Origin: Linnemannia hyalina
Taxonomy: Eukaryota > Mortierellomycota > Mortierellomycetes > Mortierellales > Mortierellaceae
DNA length: 64,000 nt
Assembly (NCBI GenBank): GCA_019671135.1
Contig: JAHRHY010000001.1
Coordinates: 682,001-746,000, forward strand
Direction: 5' to 3'
In this document: positions 33,298-45,793 of the stretch, in pieces
Layout of the letters: every line of letters starts with the position of its first letter
Numbering within the stretch: the stretch's first letter is position 1
Notes under the pieces: model-generated
What the model saw: only the letters and a program-made list of their open reading frames with translations
Told to the model about the DNA's origin: nothing
The model's database searches: none
Translations under genes and position numbers: made by a program

Positions 33298-36200
33298 TTT
33301 TCTGGTGGCGGAACAGTAGCACTTAATATCATTTTGGGTTTGGCTGCAGCCTGCTGTCCTTCTCATCGGCGCCATTTTCTTATCAGTCATGTATCCATGG
33401 TTTGCAACATAGGCTCGTACCGAACGTTGTACCGGTTCTTCCAAGTAGGGAGTACCTTTGCGGAGACGAAGTGACATCTAGAGAAAGGAATGACAAGTTT
33501 GTTTGACAATGCAGACACAATGTACACTACCCTTTTTGTCTGAATTGCACATCCAAGACCCCCTCCCCTTGTTATCTCAATTCACTCCTCACTATTTTCG
33601 ACTTGTGTCTCTCCTGGATCAGTCCAGTTGAGCATGAACATCCATAACTGCTTTCGTTACCTTTTTACTTTTTAGTTTCGGTCTTATTATGACCCTGGAG
33701 ACTAGGGGGTCTCTCTGCGCAATCCAAGAACTCGGCGCGACAGGAAGAGAATAAGCTACAAGTGTTGCGTTCCTCATAGATCAGAGGCAGATCAAAAGTG
33801 ATGGAGAAAAAAAAAAAAGGGCCCGCATATTGGCCCTTATGTGGTGAAGTTATATGAAGAGCACGTTTGTTCCCAAGAAAAGAGATATATGAACTGCTTT
33901 GCAGAGTGGTAGTGAGAGAAAGAGAAAGAGAAGAGAACGTGCCAGGGTTGAGCAAGTGTGTGTGGGAGCTCCACTTTTTTTTTTTTTATGGAATGAATGT
34001 TCTATGATCGGTTTCTATTTCTTCTTTAGACTCCTCATTTTCTTTTTTCCTTTTCCCCTTTCTATTCTTTTTCAGCTGTGATGCTCTCCTCCTCATTGGA
34101 CCTGTCCCCCCTTGCCTAGTCTCTCAATGCTCAAATACAGTGTACAGTACCGAGGGTCGTTGGCGAAAAGGCCGACGGGCGAGAGCTGCTGATTGTGAAT
34201 GAAATGGTGCTACCATCACTCATTCGTCCGTCTCTGTTGTCATGTTTGGGAAAAATGGACCGTGACCCTTCCCTTCCCCTTCCCGTCTCCTCCCTACTGT
34301 ATTGTTATTTCTATTTCAAAATTAGTGTCAAATGGATCCATCCGAATAGGGGAAAACAACGGGCAGTTGGATCGAAAAAGACGTTTCCTGGAATTCCATG
34401 TTGGATATAAGGTTTGAACAAGGAGAGGGACAAAAAAAAAACGGATTGCCATAAACTGTTGTTTGTGTGCGGGGTGTGTGGTGTGTGGTGTGTGGATGGA
34501 TGGGAGAGTTGTTCGAGGTCTGACAATATGAGTCTGTCTCCTTTGCCTTTTTTTTTTATTCTTTTGGTGTACAGTACACGAGAGACTTGGGTTAGCGAGA
34601 TGAAAGAAAGGATCAGTATTACCAGGGTTGCAAAGGAGAATGAGAAAATAAAGGGGAAGGAGGAGGAGAGATGGAGGAGTCAATTGAAGAGGAAAGCATG
34701 ATGAAAGGTAGCAGAGACGAAGGGGAAGAGCGTCTTTGTTGTTTGTGTTTTGTTTGTTATGAATGCTCTTTTTTAGTTCACTGTCAAGTTCAAGGGCTAA
34801 AGGCGTGTTTTTCCCATGGATGACAAATGCTATGATTCTTGTTTGTTGTTGCGATTGTTGATGGTGCTGCCGTTCACGAAGAACGAAAAGTCGATAACTC
34901 GAGGATATGGATAGCAGGTACTTTCTCTCTCGTTCTCATCAGCATCATCAGCATCATCATCATCATCCATGTATGCCAAATACATAACACCCTCCACAAA
35001 GCGACAAAAAAAAAGGGGAAAAGAAAGGTGCAATAATAGAGAGTACATGTGAGATGATACCGAGCACCAAAATCGGAAGAAGTGGTCCCAGTGCACTCTT
35101 CTGCCTTCAAAAATAAATAAATTGAGCATTGAGTTGGAAGGGTCCCTCCTCTACTGCTCTTGCAAGCATCTGGTTCTTGCAACCCCTAGCACGTTTTCGT
35201 CATATTTTTAGTTGAACTCGCCCTTTTGGCAAAGAAGGTTAGTCTCGACGCTGGCCGCATAATTACTTCAAAAGAAGGAAACCAAAGAACAATTGACATC
35301 CCATCAACCACCAAACGACAATAACAACAGCAAACGGCTGCAACAACAACTACAGGAAAGACAGCATGGCCAAGCGAAGCAAAGGAGGTGGCGGGGATGA
35401 AAAATAACTGATGAGGAAAGAAGAATAAGGCGGGGAATGATGTGTGATTGTGCGACATTGTACCATTGGCGAAACAAGGAAACCAGGGGCCTAAGGATGA
35501 GGGAAAAAGAAGATGAGGAAGAAAAAAAGAAGTGTCCTTGGACTCGTTTGAACACAAAACAAGCATTTTCTTGTCTGCTGGGCTGGCAATCTCGTCATTT
35601 TTTTTTTTTTTTTTTTTTTTTTTTGAATGAGAGAGTCTAGACAGTCGACTTTGCTTTGTACTGTCGTTTTGTAATCGAGAGTAAGCGATCCACATGGACA
35701 CCATTTTTTTTTGTTGATTGGATTCGATCGGTAGCTTTTTTTTCTCCTCGTTTTGCCTGGTAAAGACAACGGAGTAGCGAGGGTGTTTAGTTCTTGCACT
35801 CATGAAGACAATGATGGCTTTCAAGGGAACTATGAGAGGGGCCAGGACGGTGATGATGACGGACCTGATGCTCTTTGTTCAATGTACTTGATCAGGTATT
35901 TCAGAATGAGATTGCAATGTAATAAAAAAAGGGGAGGGGATCTGGGTTGAGATCTGAGTAGGCGAGTGCTTGAGAATTCTTTTTCTGTTCAATATCAGAC
36001 ACACGAGAAACAATACACAGACAAGAGACAGAGAGAGAGAGAGAGAGGGAGAGAGATGCAGAGAGACAGAGAGAGAGAAAAAGAGAGAGACACGAGCACT
36101 AGTGGCCAAACAGATTGGCTCTCACACCCCAAGCAGGAAATTTTTTGTCATCAGACTCGTCCTCTCTCGCCCGGGAATAAAAAAAGTCTTTTTCCAATGT

Positions 36201-36609
36201 GTGTGGGTTGTTACCGAGGGTCACTTTTGCCCTTTATTTGTTGTGCGAGGTCCTTCCTCGCTTTCTTTTTTTTCCACTTTCCGTTCCCTCTTCTTTTTTC
36301 TTTATACTCTTCACTTCCCTTCTTCTTTCTTCATTTTTTCATATTTTTTTATTCATCCCCCTCCTCTTTACCCTTTTTTGTCTTCGCCATCACACATACA
36401 CACACTCTCTCTCTCTCATTCTCATTCTCATTCTCATTCTCTCTCTCACTCTCCCCTCATCACTTTCACTTACTCTCATTCATTCACTCCGCAGACACCT
36501 CACTTGCCACATCCCTTTCATCACTCTGTCCATCTCGTACCCACACTCACTCTCTTCTTTAGAACAACCAGCCATCATCAAAAAAAAACCAGATACCCTT
36601 GTTCTACGA
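33298..36609. other. Stretch without a supported protein gene, downstream of the Fanzor-like gene
   Basis: Just after the stop lies the right copy of the 13-nt repeat (33303-33315). The first few hundred bases are where a Fanzor guide RNA or element end would be expected. A minus-strand frame at 33253-33477 begins after an acceptor-like TTCTCTAG but has no recognisable domain. Further on are (A)n/(T)n runs, a 27-base T run (35598-35624), a GA-rich microsatellite (36026-36090) and pyrimidine tracts leading into the bHLH gene, which probably form its promoter and 5' UTR. Confidence 0.4.
33303..33315 (+). repeat. Right copy of the 13-nt direct repeat
   Basis: TGGTGGCGGAACA, identical to 24979-24991, six bases past the stop codon of the Fanzor-like gene. 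Confidence 0.35.
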
Positions 36610-39089
36610 ATGTCCTCGAGTCAGCAATCTTCCTCGCCTCCTCCCTTTGGTGCGCCGGGGCCATATCCCTCCATGGCATACCCAGCCTACTACCCTCCCC
36701 ACCCACACAGCCAACCACAGCACCAACAGCCGCAGCCACACCACCACCATCCTCACCCTCACCATCCTCACCCTCACCCTCAACATCATCCCTATCACCC
36801 TCCCTACCAGCCCTACCCTCCACCAAACTATCCTCAACAATACCCATCTGGTCCCGGCTACGGTCACGGCCATCCCACATACTACCCTCAACCACAGCAA
36901 TATTCAACTGACCCTGCTACAGCCTCTACCTCGGCTTCTTCTCCAGCACAGGCGCTGTCCGCAACTGAAACGTCATCTGTAACACCCGCTCCCACTGCCA
37001 AATCGACCAAGACCGGAACGGCGACCAAGACTCCCAAAGCAAAATCTGGCCCAAAAACCACCACCGCTTCAGCAGCAGGAGGAGACACACCCAAGGCAAA
37101 TTCGACCCCCAAGACGCCAAAAGTCTTTCGATTCGAGGGCAGTATCTCGTCAGAGTCCTTCAAGACCTCAAAGTCGTTCGACCTCGCCGGAGTCAACATT
37201 CTCAATCGGAAACCGCTCGACACCAAGACTGCGCTTGACAAGCTGCAGCGACGTCGTGAAACCCACAACCGTGTTGAGCGCAAACGACGAGACTGCATTA
37301 ACCAGGTATAGTATTATTTTTTCTGACCTCGCCCAATTGTTTTTTTTGCTATTCAACCCAGCCTAACAAGAAATCTATCCTCTAACGTCAATCTTGCACC
37401 GCTCTTACATAGTTGATTGATGACCTTACACAGCTCCTCCCTTCTAAGCACCTCGAGGAAACAACCTCGAAATGCCACCGCGTCAACGTCCTCCGAGGAG
37501 CCGTCAGCCATATCAAGTTCCTGAATGACTCTAACGAAGCCCTCACAAAGTCCATTCGTTCAATCAAGGGCGATGATTTCACGCTGTACCTCCCACAAGA
37601 GTCCTCCGCAGGTCCCGGAATGTCCATGGATGTCGATGACGAAGACGACGATGATGCTATCAAGGGAGAAGGTGACTCTGATGACGATCGGACGCCTGAT
37701 CAGGTTACCGCCACTATGTCTCGCTCTGGCTCGCCTTCGTCCTCGATCACCTCAACACCCAGCTCACCCAAGACCTCACTCACCAGAAGGATGGTCCCAC
37801 CTCCAGTCATCATTACCGATGCCCCCAGTCCCTCAACCGACAAGATTCAGTCAATGACCGTTGATCCTTTCAGCGCAGAGTCGCGTCAAAGGGCTAACTC
37901 GTTTGCATCTTCGATTGGGGACATGAGCAGTCCAAGGAATTCCTTCTCGAACTCACCCGCCTTCCCACCCTCGCCCACCTCGCCAGCCATGTTTGGCCTC
38001 TCAGGACAGTTCCCTGCTGGCGAAGATCGTGTTGACGGACATGCATGGGATCAGCAGCAACAGCAGCAAAAGCAGCAGCAATTGTCGCCGTACTTGAACC
38101 ATTCGCCCTCGCCATCGCCTTCATTGCCACCAATTTCGTCACTGTCCAACTTGCATATCCATTCGCCCACCAACCGCCCAGCGGAAGGCCCAGCTGATAT
38201 TCAGACTCCAGGTGATTCCAACCGCAACCCATCATCGTCGTATTCAGGACGTGGTAATCGTGGTCCCGTTGTTCTCCCACCTCTTATGATCCCAGAGCCT
38301 CACCACTTGCATCCGTCCTACCAACAGGGCTCTGCCACTAGTTCAAGCAGTGGTGCTCGGACTAGCGGAACAGGAAGCAACCGAAGCAGTTTGACATTGT
38401 CGCCCAACCCTTCGGAGCAGCCTCCTATCTCGCCTTTTATGCTTTCGCCTCTCTTGCCTCGTTCTCCTTCGATCGGACCTACTTCTTCCATCTCGCCTGG
38501 AAACTCGCCTCACCCTCGATGGGCCCATGACGGAATCCCTTCGCCTCAGCCTTACCCACCTCATGGATCGCCGTTTGGACAGCCACCTCACAGCCCAGGA
38601 TATGGATTCGTTTACCCCGGATATCCTGACCCCAACCAGCAGCCAACAGCAGCGGCAGCAACTCAGCAACAAAAGACCAAGGCATCTCACCACGAGCGCC
38701 ACAAGTCATTGCAGCCCGAACCCATCTTTATCCAGGAGGAACCATGGAACACGCAGCGGAAGCGTAGTACATCGAGTGCCTCAGGCAAGGCGAGCAAGTC
38801 TGGAGGATCCAACAAGAAGAAGGCAGCAACGGTGGAAGAAGGTGGATCGTCGCCGGCTGTGTACCCTACAAGCCCCAACCCCAAGAAACGAACCCAGATC
38901 ACGACAGGACACGAGACGGGAGCTGTCGGAGCTGAGGAGGCGTCTAAGCGATCGAAACAGTTGGACAACATGACGGCACCTGAGGTTGTTGTGGAAACCC
39001 CACCGACGGTAAAAGTGGAGGAGCCTGTCGAGGCCGATGAGGAGGACGCAGCCCAGACACTGACCTCACTTGCCCAGATCTCTGCATAA
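36610..39089 (+). CDS. bHLH transcription factor
   Basis: Exons 36610-37305 and 37413-39089 join in phase 0 (GTATAG donor, ACATAG acceptor) to give 790 residues. Residues 1-110 are Pro/His/Tyr/Gln-rich. The bHLH domain spans about 214-275: basic region RRRETHNRVERKRRDCINQ with the His, Glu and Arg that read CACGTG-type E-boxes, then helix 1 LIDDLTQLLP, a loop, and helix 2 HRVNVLRGAVSHIKFLNDS. The intron cuts exactly at the end of the basic region. A long Ser/Pro/Gln-rich C-terminus with acidic patches (DVDDEDDDDAIKGEGDSDDD) follows and could be an activation region. The family is close to USF/Cbf1/MITF-type factors; the target genes are unknown. The gene converges on the UPF0303 gene. Confidence 0.9.
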
Positions 39090-39320
39090 GCTCTTTTGTC
39101 GCTTTGTCTCAGACCGCGTTTCAGTTTTTTTTTTCGTGCTCTTTTGCCTCTATTTTCTATATCTTTGAGGGGTACCTCATTCACATTGTACTTTTAATAA
39201 CCCCCATTTGCTACCACCACCACTACCATCACCAACACAATAATAAATAAAAAAAAAAGAACTCAAAACAACAAGATCTAGCTGTGCAGATGCATGTGTA
39301 ACTCTTTGTTTCTCGTTTTC

Positions 39321-40080
39321 CTACTGTGACTTTAACTGGTGAGCAATCATCTCCTGGATAGCTAGGACAACGAGCGCATGATCCTCATCCTGCTTCAACC
39401 CGCTCGCAACAATGGCGCCAACACAACCGACATCCTTGATGATTAAAGGGAAAGCACCTCCGTGGCAGGCATAATCGGCCGTGGGAACCCTGTAGGTTTG
39501 TTCCATCTCTGTCTGGTTCTTTGTGGCGAGGAGACGTCCAATGTAGTAGGATGAGTGTTGCAGGCGGACGGTTGTGTTTGTCTTTCTCCTGATCCAATTC
39601 TCATTGTCGACCGTCGTTCCTATTTCAGAGAGAAAGTAAGTAGACAAGTAGTTGGTGTTATATTTAGCACTGGCGAACCGGGGGGGAAGGGGGGGCTGCA
39701 TGCACCTTTTTTTTGCACACATGCACGCAAGGTGAGGGGGAGGTTTTTTTTTCCACCAACGTAACGACAAAAAAAATGGCCGAACATAAATACGCTATCC
39801 TCACAGCGAGATCGATGATTCACCCCCCCCCCCCTACCACCTCTTCCCCCTTCAATAGCATACCTTGCATGGCGTGGTGAAAGAGCAATTGACCGCTCCG
39901 AGTGATGGCGACAGTGATTCCCTTATAGGGGGTCATCTCCCTGGCGAGGGTAATAAGACGAGTTCCGAGAGTGAGGGCGTCGTCGTTTGTGAAACGCAAG
40001 AATTGGAGTTCTTGTTCTTGGGCGAGTAGACCGGGGAGGAGGGCTGCTGCTTCTTCCATTTGGTGGGATGACATTGGCAT
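39321..40080 (-). CDS. UPF0303 / YBR137W-like protein (heme-degrading-domain fold)
   Basis: Exons complement(39864-40080) and complement(39321-39619) join in phase 1 to give 171 residues, the normal length for the family. Diagnostic blocks in order are LLAQEQELQFLRFTNDDAL, LGTRLITLAREM, VAITRSGQLLFHHAMQG, DNENWIRRKTN, HSSYYIGR, YACHGGAFPLIIK and VGAIVASGLKQDEDHALVV. These match the UPF0303 family, which includes yeast YBR137W and bacterial proteins related to GlcG/HbpS. The biochemical role is poorly known; yeast YBR137W has been tied to tail-anchored protein handling. The start MPMSS is used; an alternative ATG is two codons on. The intron holds a long C run (39823-39834) and a G-rich stretch. 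Confidence 0.9.
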
Positions 40081-40528
40081 TACTGTTTTTTGTTTGTTGT
40101 TGTTGTGGTTGGAGGAGGAGAGGGTGGTCAATGGTGATAAAAGAGGAGGAAGGTGGAGAGAAGGATGAGAAGGAAGAAAGAACAAGAGACGAAAGATGCG
40201 AAGTCGTTTTATGCGTTGGTTATCAAATGATGATAAGAGACTCCCCCCACCCCACAATGACTTGTCACACACTAGTCAAGGAGTTCAAAACAAAAATTTG
40301 CGGACTGGGAAAGATAACAAGAAAGTCCCGTTGGAATGAAGAGTAGCTGCAAAATGTAAGGGCATCATTCTGCATCATCTCCACCAAGAACACCCTCCCT
40401 GCTCCGCCGCCCAATGCATTAGTGACAAAGAGTGGTTGAACTTGTATTATTATTACGATTAAATGAATTAGGATACGAAAAGTAGTATGTAGGATAATAA
40501 GATGGACGGTAAAAAAGAAGTATAAAAA

Positions 40529-41238
40529 CTACAACATCATCATGCAAGCAAGGAAAACAACGGCAAGAGCAACAGTCGAAGATTGAACAACGCCACCCTT
40601 GTCCTGGGACGCAATAGCTCCGCTCAGTTTCCCCGTGGGCTGAAGCTGGAATGTACCCTTTGTTGTTGTTGTACGTCTTGTCCTGCTGGTTGTAGTTGTA
40701 GTTGTAGTTGTAGTGGTGGTAGTTTCGGTGATAGTGGTGGCGGTGGGGAAGAAGGTTGTTGAGGGAAATTCAGAGGGTGTTGTGGGGGTGAAGGATGGGG
40801 AGGAGGAGTCTGGAGTGAAAAAGAATGTTGTGGTGGAGGATATATCGGCGGAGGATGGGTTGTTTCCGCAAGAGCCGTAGTCTGCTTGGCAGCCTCTGCC
40901 GCAATGGGTATCAGAGTTGCCGCAAAAACCCTACATAGGTCCGAGATTGTTTTATGACAGTAAAAGAAGACGTTAGATGCGAGTCATTTGGCAAAGAAAA
41001 ACGTGTCTTTTACTGGCTCCTTTTTATGAGGTCAGTTAGGAGAAAGGTGGAGTTCAATTGGTATGCATGGGACAGGAGTTGTCGGCCGAGCGGGATGGGG
41101 GTTACATACCGAGGAGGAGCAGCATAAACCAGAGTCGCAGGAGCCCTCGTCGGGACCGCACTGTTGAGCAGATACAAGTGAGATGAAGGTGATGAGGAAT
41201 AAGAGGACTAGCAAGGTGAGTGATGTTGTTCTGTGCAT
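40529..41238 (-). CDS. Small secreted chitin-binding (hevein-type, CBM18) protein, probably GPI-anchored
   Basis: Exons complement(41110-41238) and complement(40529-40930) join in phase 0 to give 176 residues. A strong signal peptide (SLTLLVLLFLITFISLVSAQ) precedes one chitin-binding type-1 domain, residues 26-64. All eight Cys are present in the pattern QCGPDEGSCDSGLCCSSS, GFCGNSDTHCGRGCQADYG, SC. A Ser/Thr-rich stalk with a run of eleven Thr follows, and the C-terminus ends in a hydrophobic tail (TVALAVVFLACMMML) that fits a GPI signal. The single intron splits the chitin-binding domain after its fifth Cys. It probably sits at the cell surface and binds chitin; no enzymatic domain is attached. 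Confidence 0.9.
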
Positions 41239-41839
41239 GGCGAGTAGTGTAAGAGATTGAATGGAGGGAGAAGGAGAGGTATGTATATGTCGAGAGAGAA
41301 TGGAGGTCGAAAGGCGAGGAGAGGAGGAGAGAAAGGCTGAGGATAAAAACAAAACAGAACAAGAAAAAAAAAGATCCTGTACCCCCTGAGCCGGTGAGCA
41401 GATTGTAACAACAAACGGTCCGCCGTGGTCATTTCTGATGAGTGCACGTGCAGCAGTGGGTGGGTGTGCCTTTGGCGCGGTCGAGGAGCGTCGACTTTTG
41501 TGTAGGATTGAAGGAGCTCTCCAGTCTGGATAGTCGCGTCTATGGATGCGCCACGAATGAACCGGCGCGAGTGCAGTAGGATTCTAGGGCTCTCTCTCTA
41601 TCTCTGCATCATTTGACCAGGCGATGGGATGCGGGAGGGTGTCTTGAAGTCGTTGAGAGAAGAGGCGTTTTTCTTTTCCCAACGTCATTCCCGTGCGTGA
41701 CAGTCACCTCCACCATCGCGATAAGGAAAAGAGCGCACTGTGCTCTGCTGCTCTCTTGCCCTTATTTTCGTTTCTTTTCTCACACTTCCACATTCACACC
41801 CTATTCTCCAAACCACTTCTCATCTCTCATTCCCTCATC
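41239..41839. promoter_or_regulatory. Divergent intergenic region between chitin-binding protein and epimerase genes
   Basis: About 600 bp between opposed start codons, with a pyrimidine tract (41750-41835) just before the epimerase start. I see no clear TATA box. Confidence 0.35.
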
Positions 41840-43159
41840 ATGCCAGTCTCACTCCAAAGCAACAAGGCCATCCTCACCCACCCCTCCGGTGCATCCGCAG
41901 AAGTCTACCTCTACGGTGCCACCCTCACCTCCTGGAAGGTCGCTAACAAGGAGCGCATCTTTGTTAGGTAACATGCACCTAAAGAGTTCCTCATTCACGA
42001 AGTGAAGGAATGCAAGCTCATACGCATACTTATGCAAGAACCTCGAACGTGTTGCTAAAGCCTTGTTTTCTATCTCTTTACTTGTATCAGTGAAAAGGCC
42101 ATTCTGGACGGATCCAAGGCCATCCGCGGAGGGTGAGTGTTTCTAGCAATTTCAGCGGAATCTAATTGCTGTTGTCAATCCATAATACGCGTAATGAAGC
42201 TCTATGAGCTGAGGTTGTGATTATGCTGACGGACGACGCGTTTTTTTTCTTTGGTATTCTCTCAATAGAATCCCACTCGTCTTCCCTGTGTTCGGCAAGG
42301 GCAAGGCTCCCCATGTCACTGCTGCCCTTCCCCAGCATGGTGAGAACCGTTGGTTGTTCAAAATACGATTAAGTTGATCGAGATTACAACTAGAGTGCTT
42401 ATATTTTTTCTTTCTTCATTGGTAATGTAGGCTTTGCAAGAATCTCTCAGTGGAAGTTGCTCATCTCTTCTGACGATGCCAACACCGTCACCGCTGAGTT
42501 CGGCTTGGATCACACCTTAATCTCGGAGGAGAACCGCAAGTTGTGGCCTTTTGATTTCTCGTTGGTTTACACTGTCAAGTTGGCTGCTGAGACGATCGAG
42601 ACCAAGCTTCGTGTCCACAACGTTGGCGACAAGTCCTTTGATTTTAACACGCTCCTGCACACCTACTTCCTAATTCCCGTAAGTCTATCTTTACAGGGAT
42701 GCATCGTTCATTTTGCTCTGCATTCACTAAATTGGATACTGTGAAGGCACCGCTAATTCATGGCTGATACTTCTTATTATTTATGATCGTTAGGATGCAT
42801 CGAAGGTCAAGGTTGTTGGATTGAGCGGAGTTGACTATGTTGACAAGGTCTTGGCGACTACGGTGCATCAGGAGGGCGATATTGTTCTCGAGGGAGAGGT
42901 CGACAGCGTCTATGCCAATGTCAAGTCTGACGTTCAGATCCCATATGTTGCTGAGGAAGGAGGTGTTCAAGTGCATCTGAAGGGATTGAGCGATGTTGTT
43001 GTCTGGAACCCCTGGGTTGGAAAGGCCGCCGCAATGGCTGATTTCGGAAATGATGAGTTCCGCAAGATGATCTGTGTTGAGGCTGGTCAGGTTGCCGAAT
43101 TCATTGCCCTCGCTGCCGGTGGTTCGTGGGAGGGCAGCCAGGTCCTGAGTCTTCTTTAA
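41840..43159 (+). CDS. Glucose-6-phosphate 1-epimerase
   Basis: Five exons, 41840-41967, 42091-42132, 42269-42339, 42431-42678 and 42794-43159, join in phase to give 284 residues, the usual length. It interconverts the alpha and beta anomers of glucose 6-phosphate in the cytosol, feeding glycolysis and the pentose phosphate pathway. The sequence follows the yeast YMR099C type of aldose 1-epimerase: AEVYLYGATLTSWK, the 41-bp exon encoding the AIRGG turn, IPLVFPVFGKG, WPFDFSLVYTV, NTLLHTYFLIPD with the catalytic His, VVVWNPWVGKA, and MICVEAGQV with the catalytic Glu. All expected blocks are present in order. The DNA primase gene starts 206 bp downstream on the same strand. Confidence 0.95.
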
Positions 43160-43365
43160 AGACAGTCAGTCCATCAGCAAGGACGCGACTTTTCCTCTTT
43201 GAGGTCTTAATTAAATCACGTGCTGAAACGCGGTTGTGTTTTGATTTTTTTGTTTTTCGACAGGGACAAATGGTGCTTAAAAGGAAAGTGGCGGTGGCAT
43301 CACCTTCTTTCTGTCGTTCAACACCCTTTGCCATCACACTCATCACACCAACAGGACAAGCAGCA

Positions 43366-45727
43366 ATGTCGGACATGGATATCGACCACGACCCCCGTAC
43401 GTCTGTCGTCAACGTGCACCAGCAAGAGAATCACTGCTTCACCGTTTAACACCTGCATGCAACCATCTCTGACCTGCCCACTCTTTTGTTTGACATCTCG
43501 GACATATAGGCGAGGGGCAGAGAACGGTGGAGGCCGGACAGCCAGAAGGACAGATCGAAAAGGACGATCTGGACCACCTTTTTGACTTGGATGACAGCGA
43601 GCTCGATAAGGTTGACAATCCATGGATGACGGGCGCTAAGCCTATCAGGTAAACCAGACCGGCGAACTTCTTTTTTCTTATCGATCTGCATGAACACGAC
43701 TACCGAGGACGAATGTGATCGAGATGTCCATCTAACAACATACTCTGGACAATACAATGCTATAATCGGTAGTTCCAATGCGGATGGAGGAGATATCCAT
43801 CAGCAGCTCATGCTCTACTACCGCCACTTCTTCCCCTTCAAGCCGTTTTTTCAGTGGCTCAACTACGACTCAAGTAAGTTGGATGCATGTTCAAGAAGGA
43901 GGAAGGCATAATAGCAAAGGACTGAGACTTGTCACAGACATGCGGATTTAAGTCGTCTGCTAACACGTTCTCCGTTGTCTGTTTTCTCATCATTGGTAGC
44001 CCCAAAGCCATCAAAGTCGTTTTTGAACAGAGAGATCTGCTGGACGCTCATGGACGAGACATTTATCCGTTTCCAATCATACAGGACCCTAGAAGAATTC
44101 AAAAACGACATGATCCGACTTAACCCTGCAAAGTTTGATCTGGGCGCCATCTACAACATCCGACCCAAGGACAGACACATGGTTCGCCCTGCGGCGTTTA
44201 TCCCGGTCGCGAAGGAGATGGTCTTTGATATCGATATGACCGATTACGACGAGATTCGAACTTGTTGCAAGGGAGCAGATGTGTGTAATAAGTGCTGGGA
44301 GTTCATGACGGTGGCTATGAAGATCATTGATGTGGCAATGAAGGACGATTTCGGATTCAAGCATATCCTGTGGGTTTACTCGGGACGTCGTGGTATCCAT
44401 TGCTGGATTGCAGATGAGCGTGCGAGAAAGCTGAATAACGATCAGCGCAAGGCTATTGTGTCATACTTGGAAGTCATCAAGGTGAGAGACGGGCGACACG
44501 CGGAGCAAATTATTCTTTTGAGAGTGTTGTTTGACATGGCGTCCTGTAACCTGACATTCTTTTCGCCCACCTTTTTATTTCTATGTGTAGGGTGGTACGC
44601 AACAGGGGAGGAAAGTCAAGCTGCCTAATACTCTTCATCCGTCACTAAGGTAAGGGACAAATCTGCCAGATTTTGCCACGAAGAAAAGTATTTTACTGGC
44701 ATTTGTCAAGGAACTGACGCCTGTTACACCTTTACCTTGACCTATGCAGCCGATCATTTGAAACGATTCAGGAGCATTTCCGTAACCTTGTGTTCGAGTC
44801 TCAGGAGATCTTGTCGGAACCGGAGAACTGGGAAAAGATCTTGACGCTTATTCCGGACGAAGGTGTTCAGGCCCGGATCAGACGGAGCTGGGAAGATTCG
44901 CCAAACCGTGCACCTTCTCTGAAGTGGACCGAACTGTTGGATAGTATTGGTAACGAGATCGCACAGGTAAGTTTATCATACTCTTTCCCTTTTGTTCGTG
45001 GTAAGAGAGAGGAAGAAGTAGAGAGGTTGGTGTTGTTCGTTGGGGGTGAGCGCCAGCTAATCACGTTTTAACTTGACCAAATTGGATAGCACTCGGCAAA
45101 GAGACAAGCATTGGAGCATCTCCCACGCGACATCATGTTCCAGTTCACATATCCTCGTCTGGATGACAAAGTGTCTACCAACATTAACCATTTGCTCAAG
45201 AGCCCCTTCTGCGTCCATCCCAAGACTGGTACGGACAACCGTTAGATTTCTTTTGATCAAACTGCAGCAGATTGACACTCCACAAGAGCTTATTCAAGAT
45301 TTGGTGGCGTACTGATCTTCGTTTTCTTTCCATTGTATATATCAACAATGTAGGGCGCGTGTGTGTACCGATTCCAATCGAGGATTGCGAGGACTTTGAC
45401 CCATCGTCGCCACCCACAGTCCCACAACTCGTTCAGGAGTTGAACCAATACGATGCTACCCACCCTACCTCCGACGATGACTCTAATAGGCTTCAAGGTT
45501 CGTGTCCTGCTGTACCGACACCTGTCATGACACGACTGGAGCAGACAAAGGGGGACGAAACCCTTTTGTACGCTTGTTCAACGTTGTACTCATCGGTCTC
45601 CTATTATTCGTTGTGTTTGAATGTAGATTGGCAGAAGACGTCACTTCGGAAGCATGTGGAATACTTTGAGCGGTTCCTGAAAGGGCTTTCTCATGAGACG
45701 CGAGAGAACAAGCTGAAGGGTAGGTGA
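43366..45727 (+). CDS. PRI1: DNA primase small (catalytic) subunit
   Basis: Nine exons: 43366-43396, 43510-43648, 43773-43873, 44000-44481, 44591-44649, 44750-44966, 45090-45228, 45354-45497 and 45627-45727. They join in phase to give 470 residues. It makes the RNA primers for DNA polymerase alpha in the nucleus. Family blocks are [32 protein letters not shown], the catalytic [16 protein letters not shown] with the two metal-binding Asp, the zinc motif [39 protein letters not shown] and a closing [18 protein letters not shown]. The eighth intron uses a GTTCGT donor. The 3' end is uncertain: a GTAGGT donor at 45720 could splice to 45892 and extend the tail, whereas reading through ends at 45727. 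Confidence 0.92.
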
Positions 45728-45751
45728 ATTCAACTTTTTGCATATCGATAC

Positions 45752-45782
<31 letters not shown>

Positions 45783-45793
45783 TGTGTGTGTGT
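45752..45793. repeat. Poly-T followed by (GT)n microsatellite
   Basis: About 18 T then about 12 GT copies, just downstream of the primase reading frame. Confidence 0.9.

Noticed and set aside
33253..33477. Minus-strand frame beginning MSLRLRKGTPYLEEPVQRS after an acceptor-like sequence
   Set aside because: Short, overlaps the 3' end of the Fanzor-like gene, and no upstream exon or domain was found; kept only as a note in the gene-free entry.
35966..36562. Long open frames upstream of the bHLH gene
   Set aside because: GA and CT microsatellites and pyrimidine tracts create them. Composition is Arg/Glu then Phe/Ser/Leu with no domain, and the bHLH start at 36610 is better placed.
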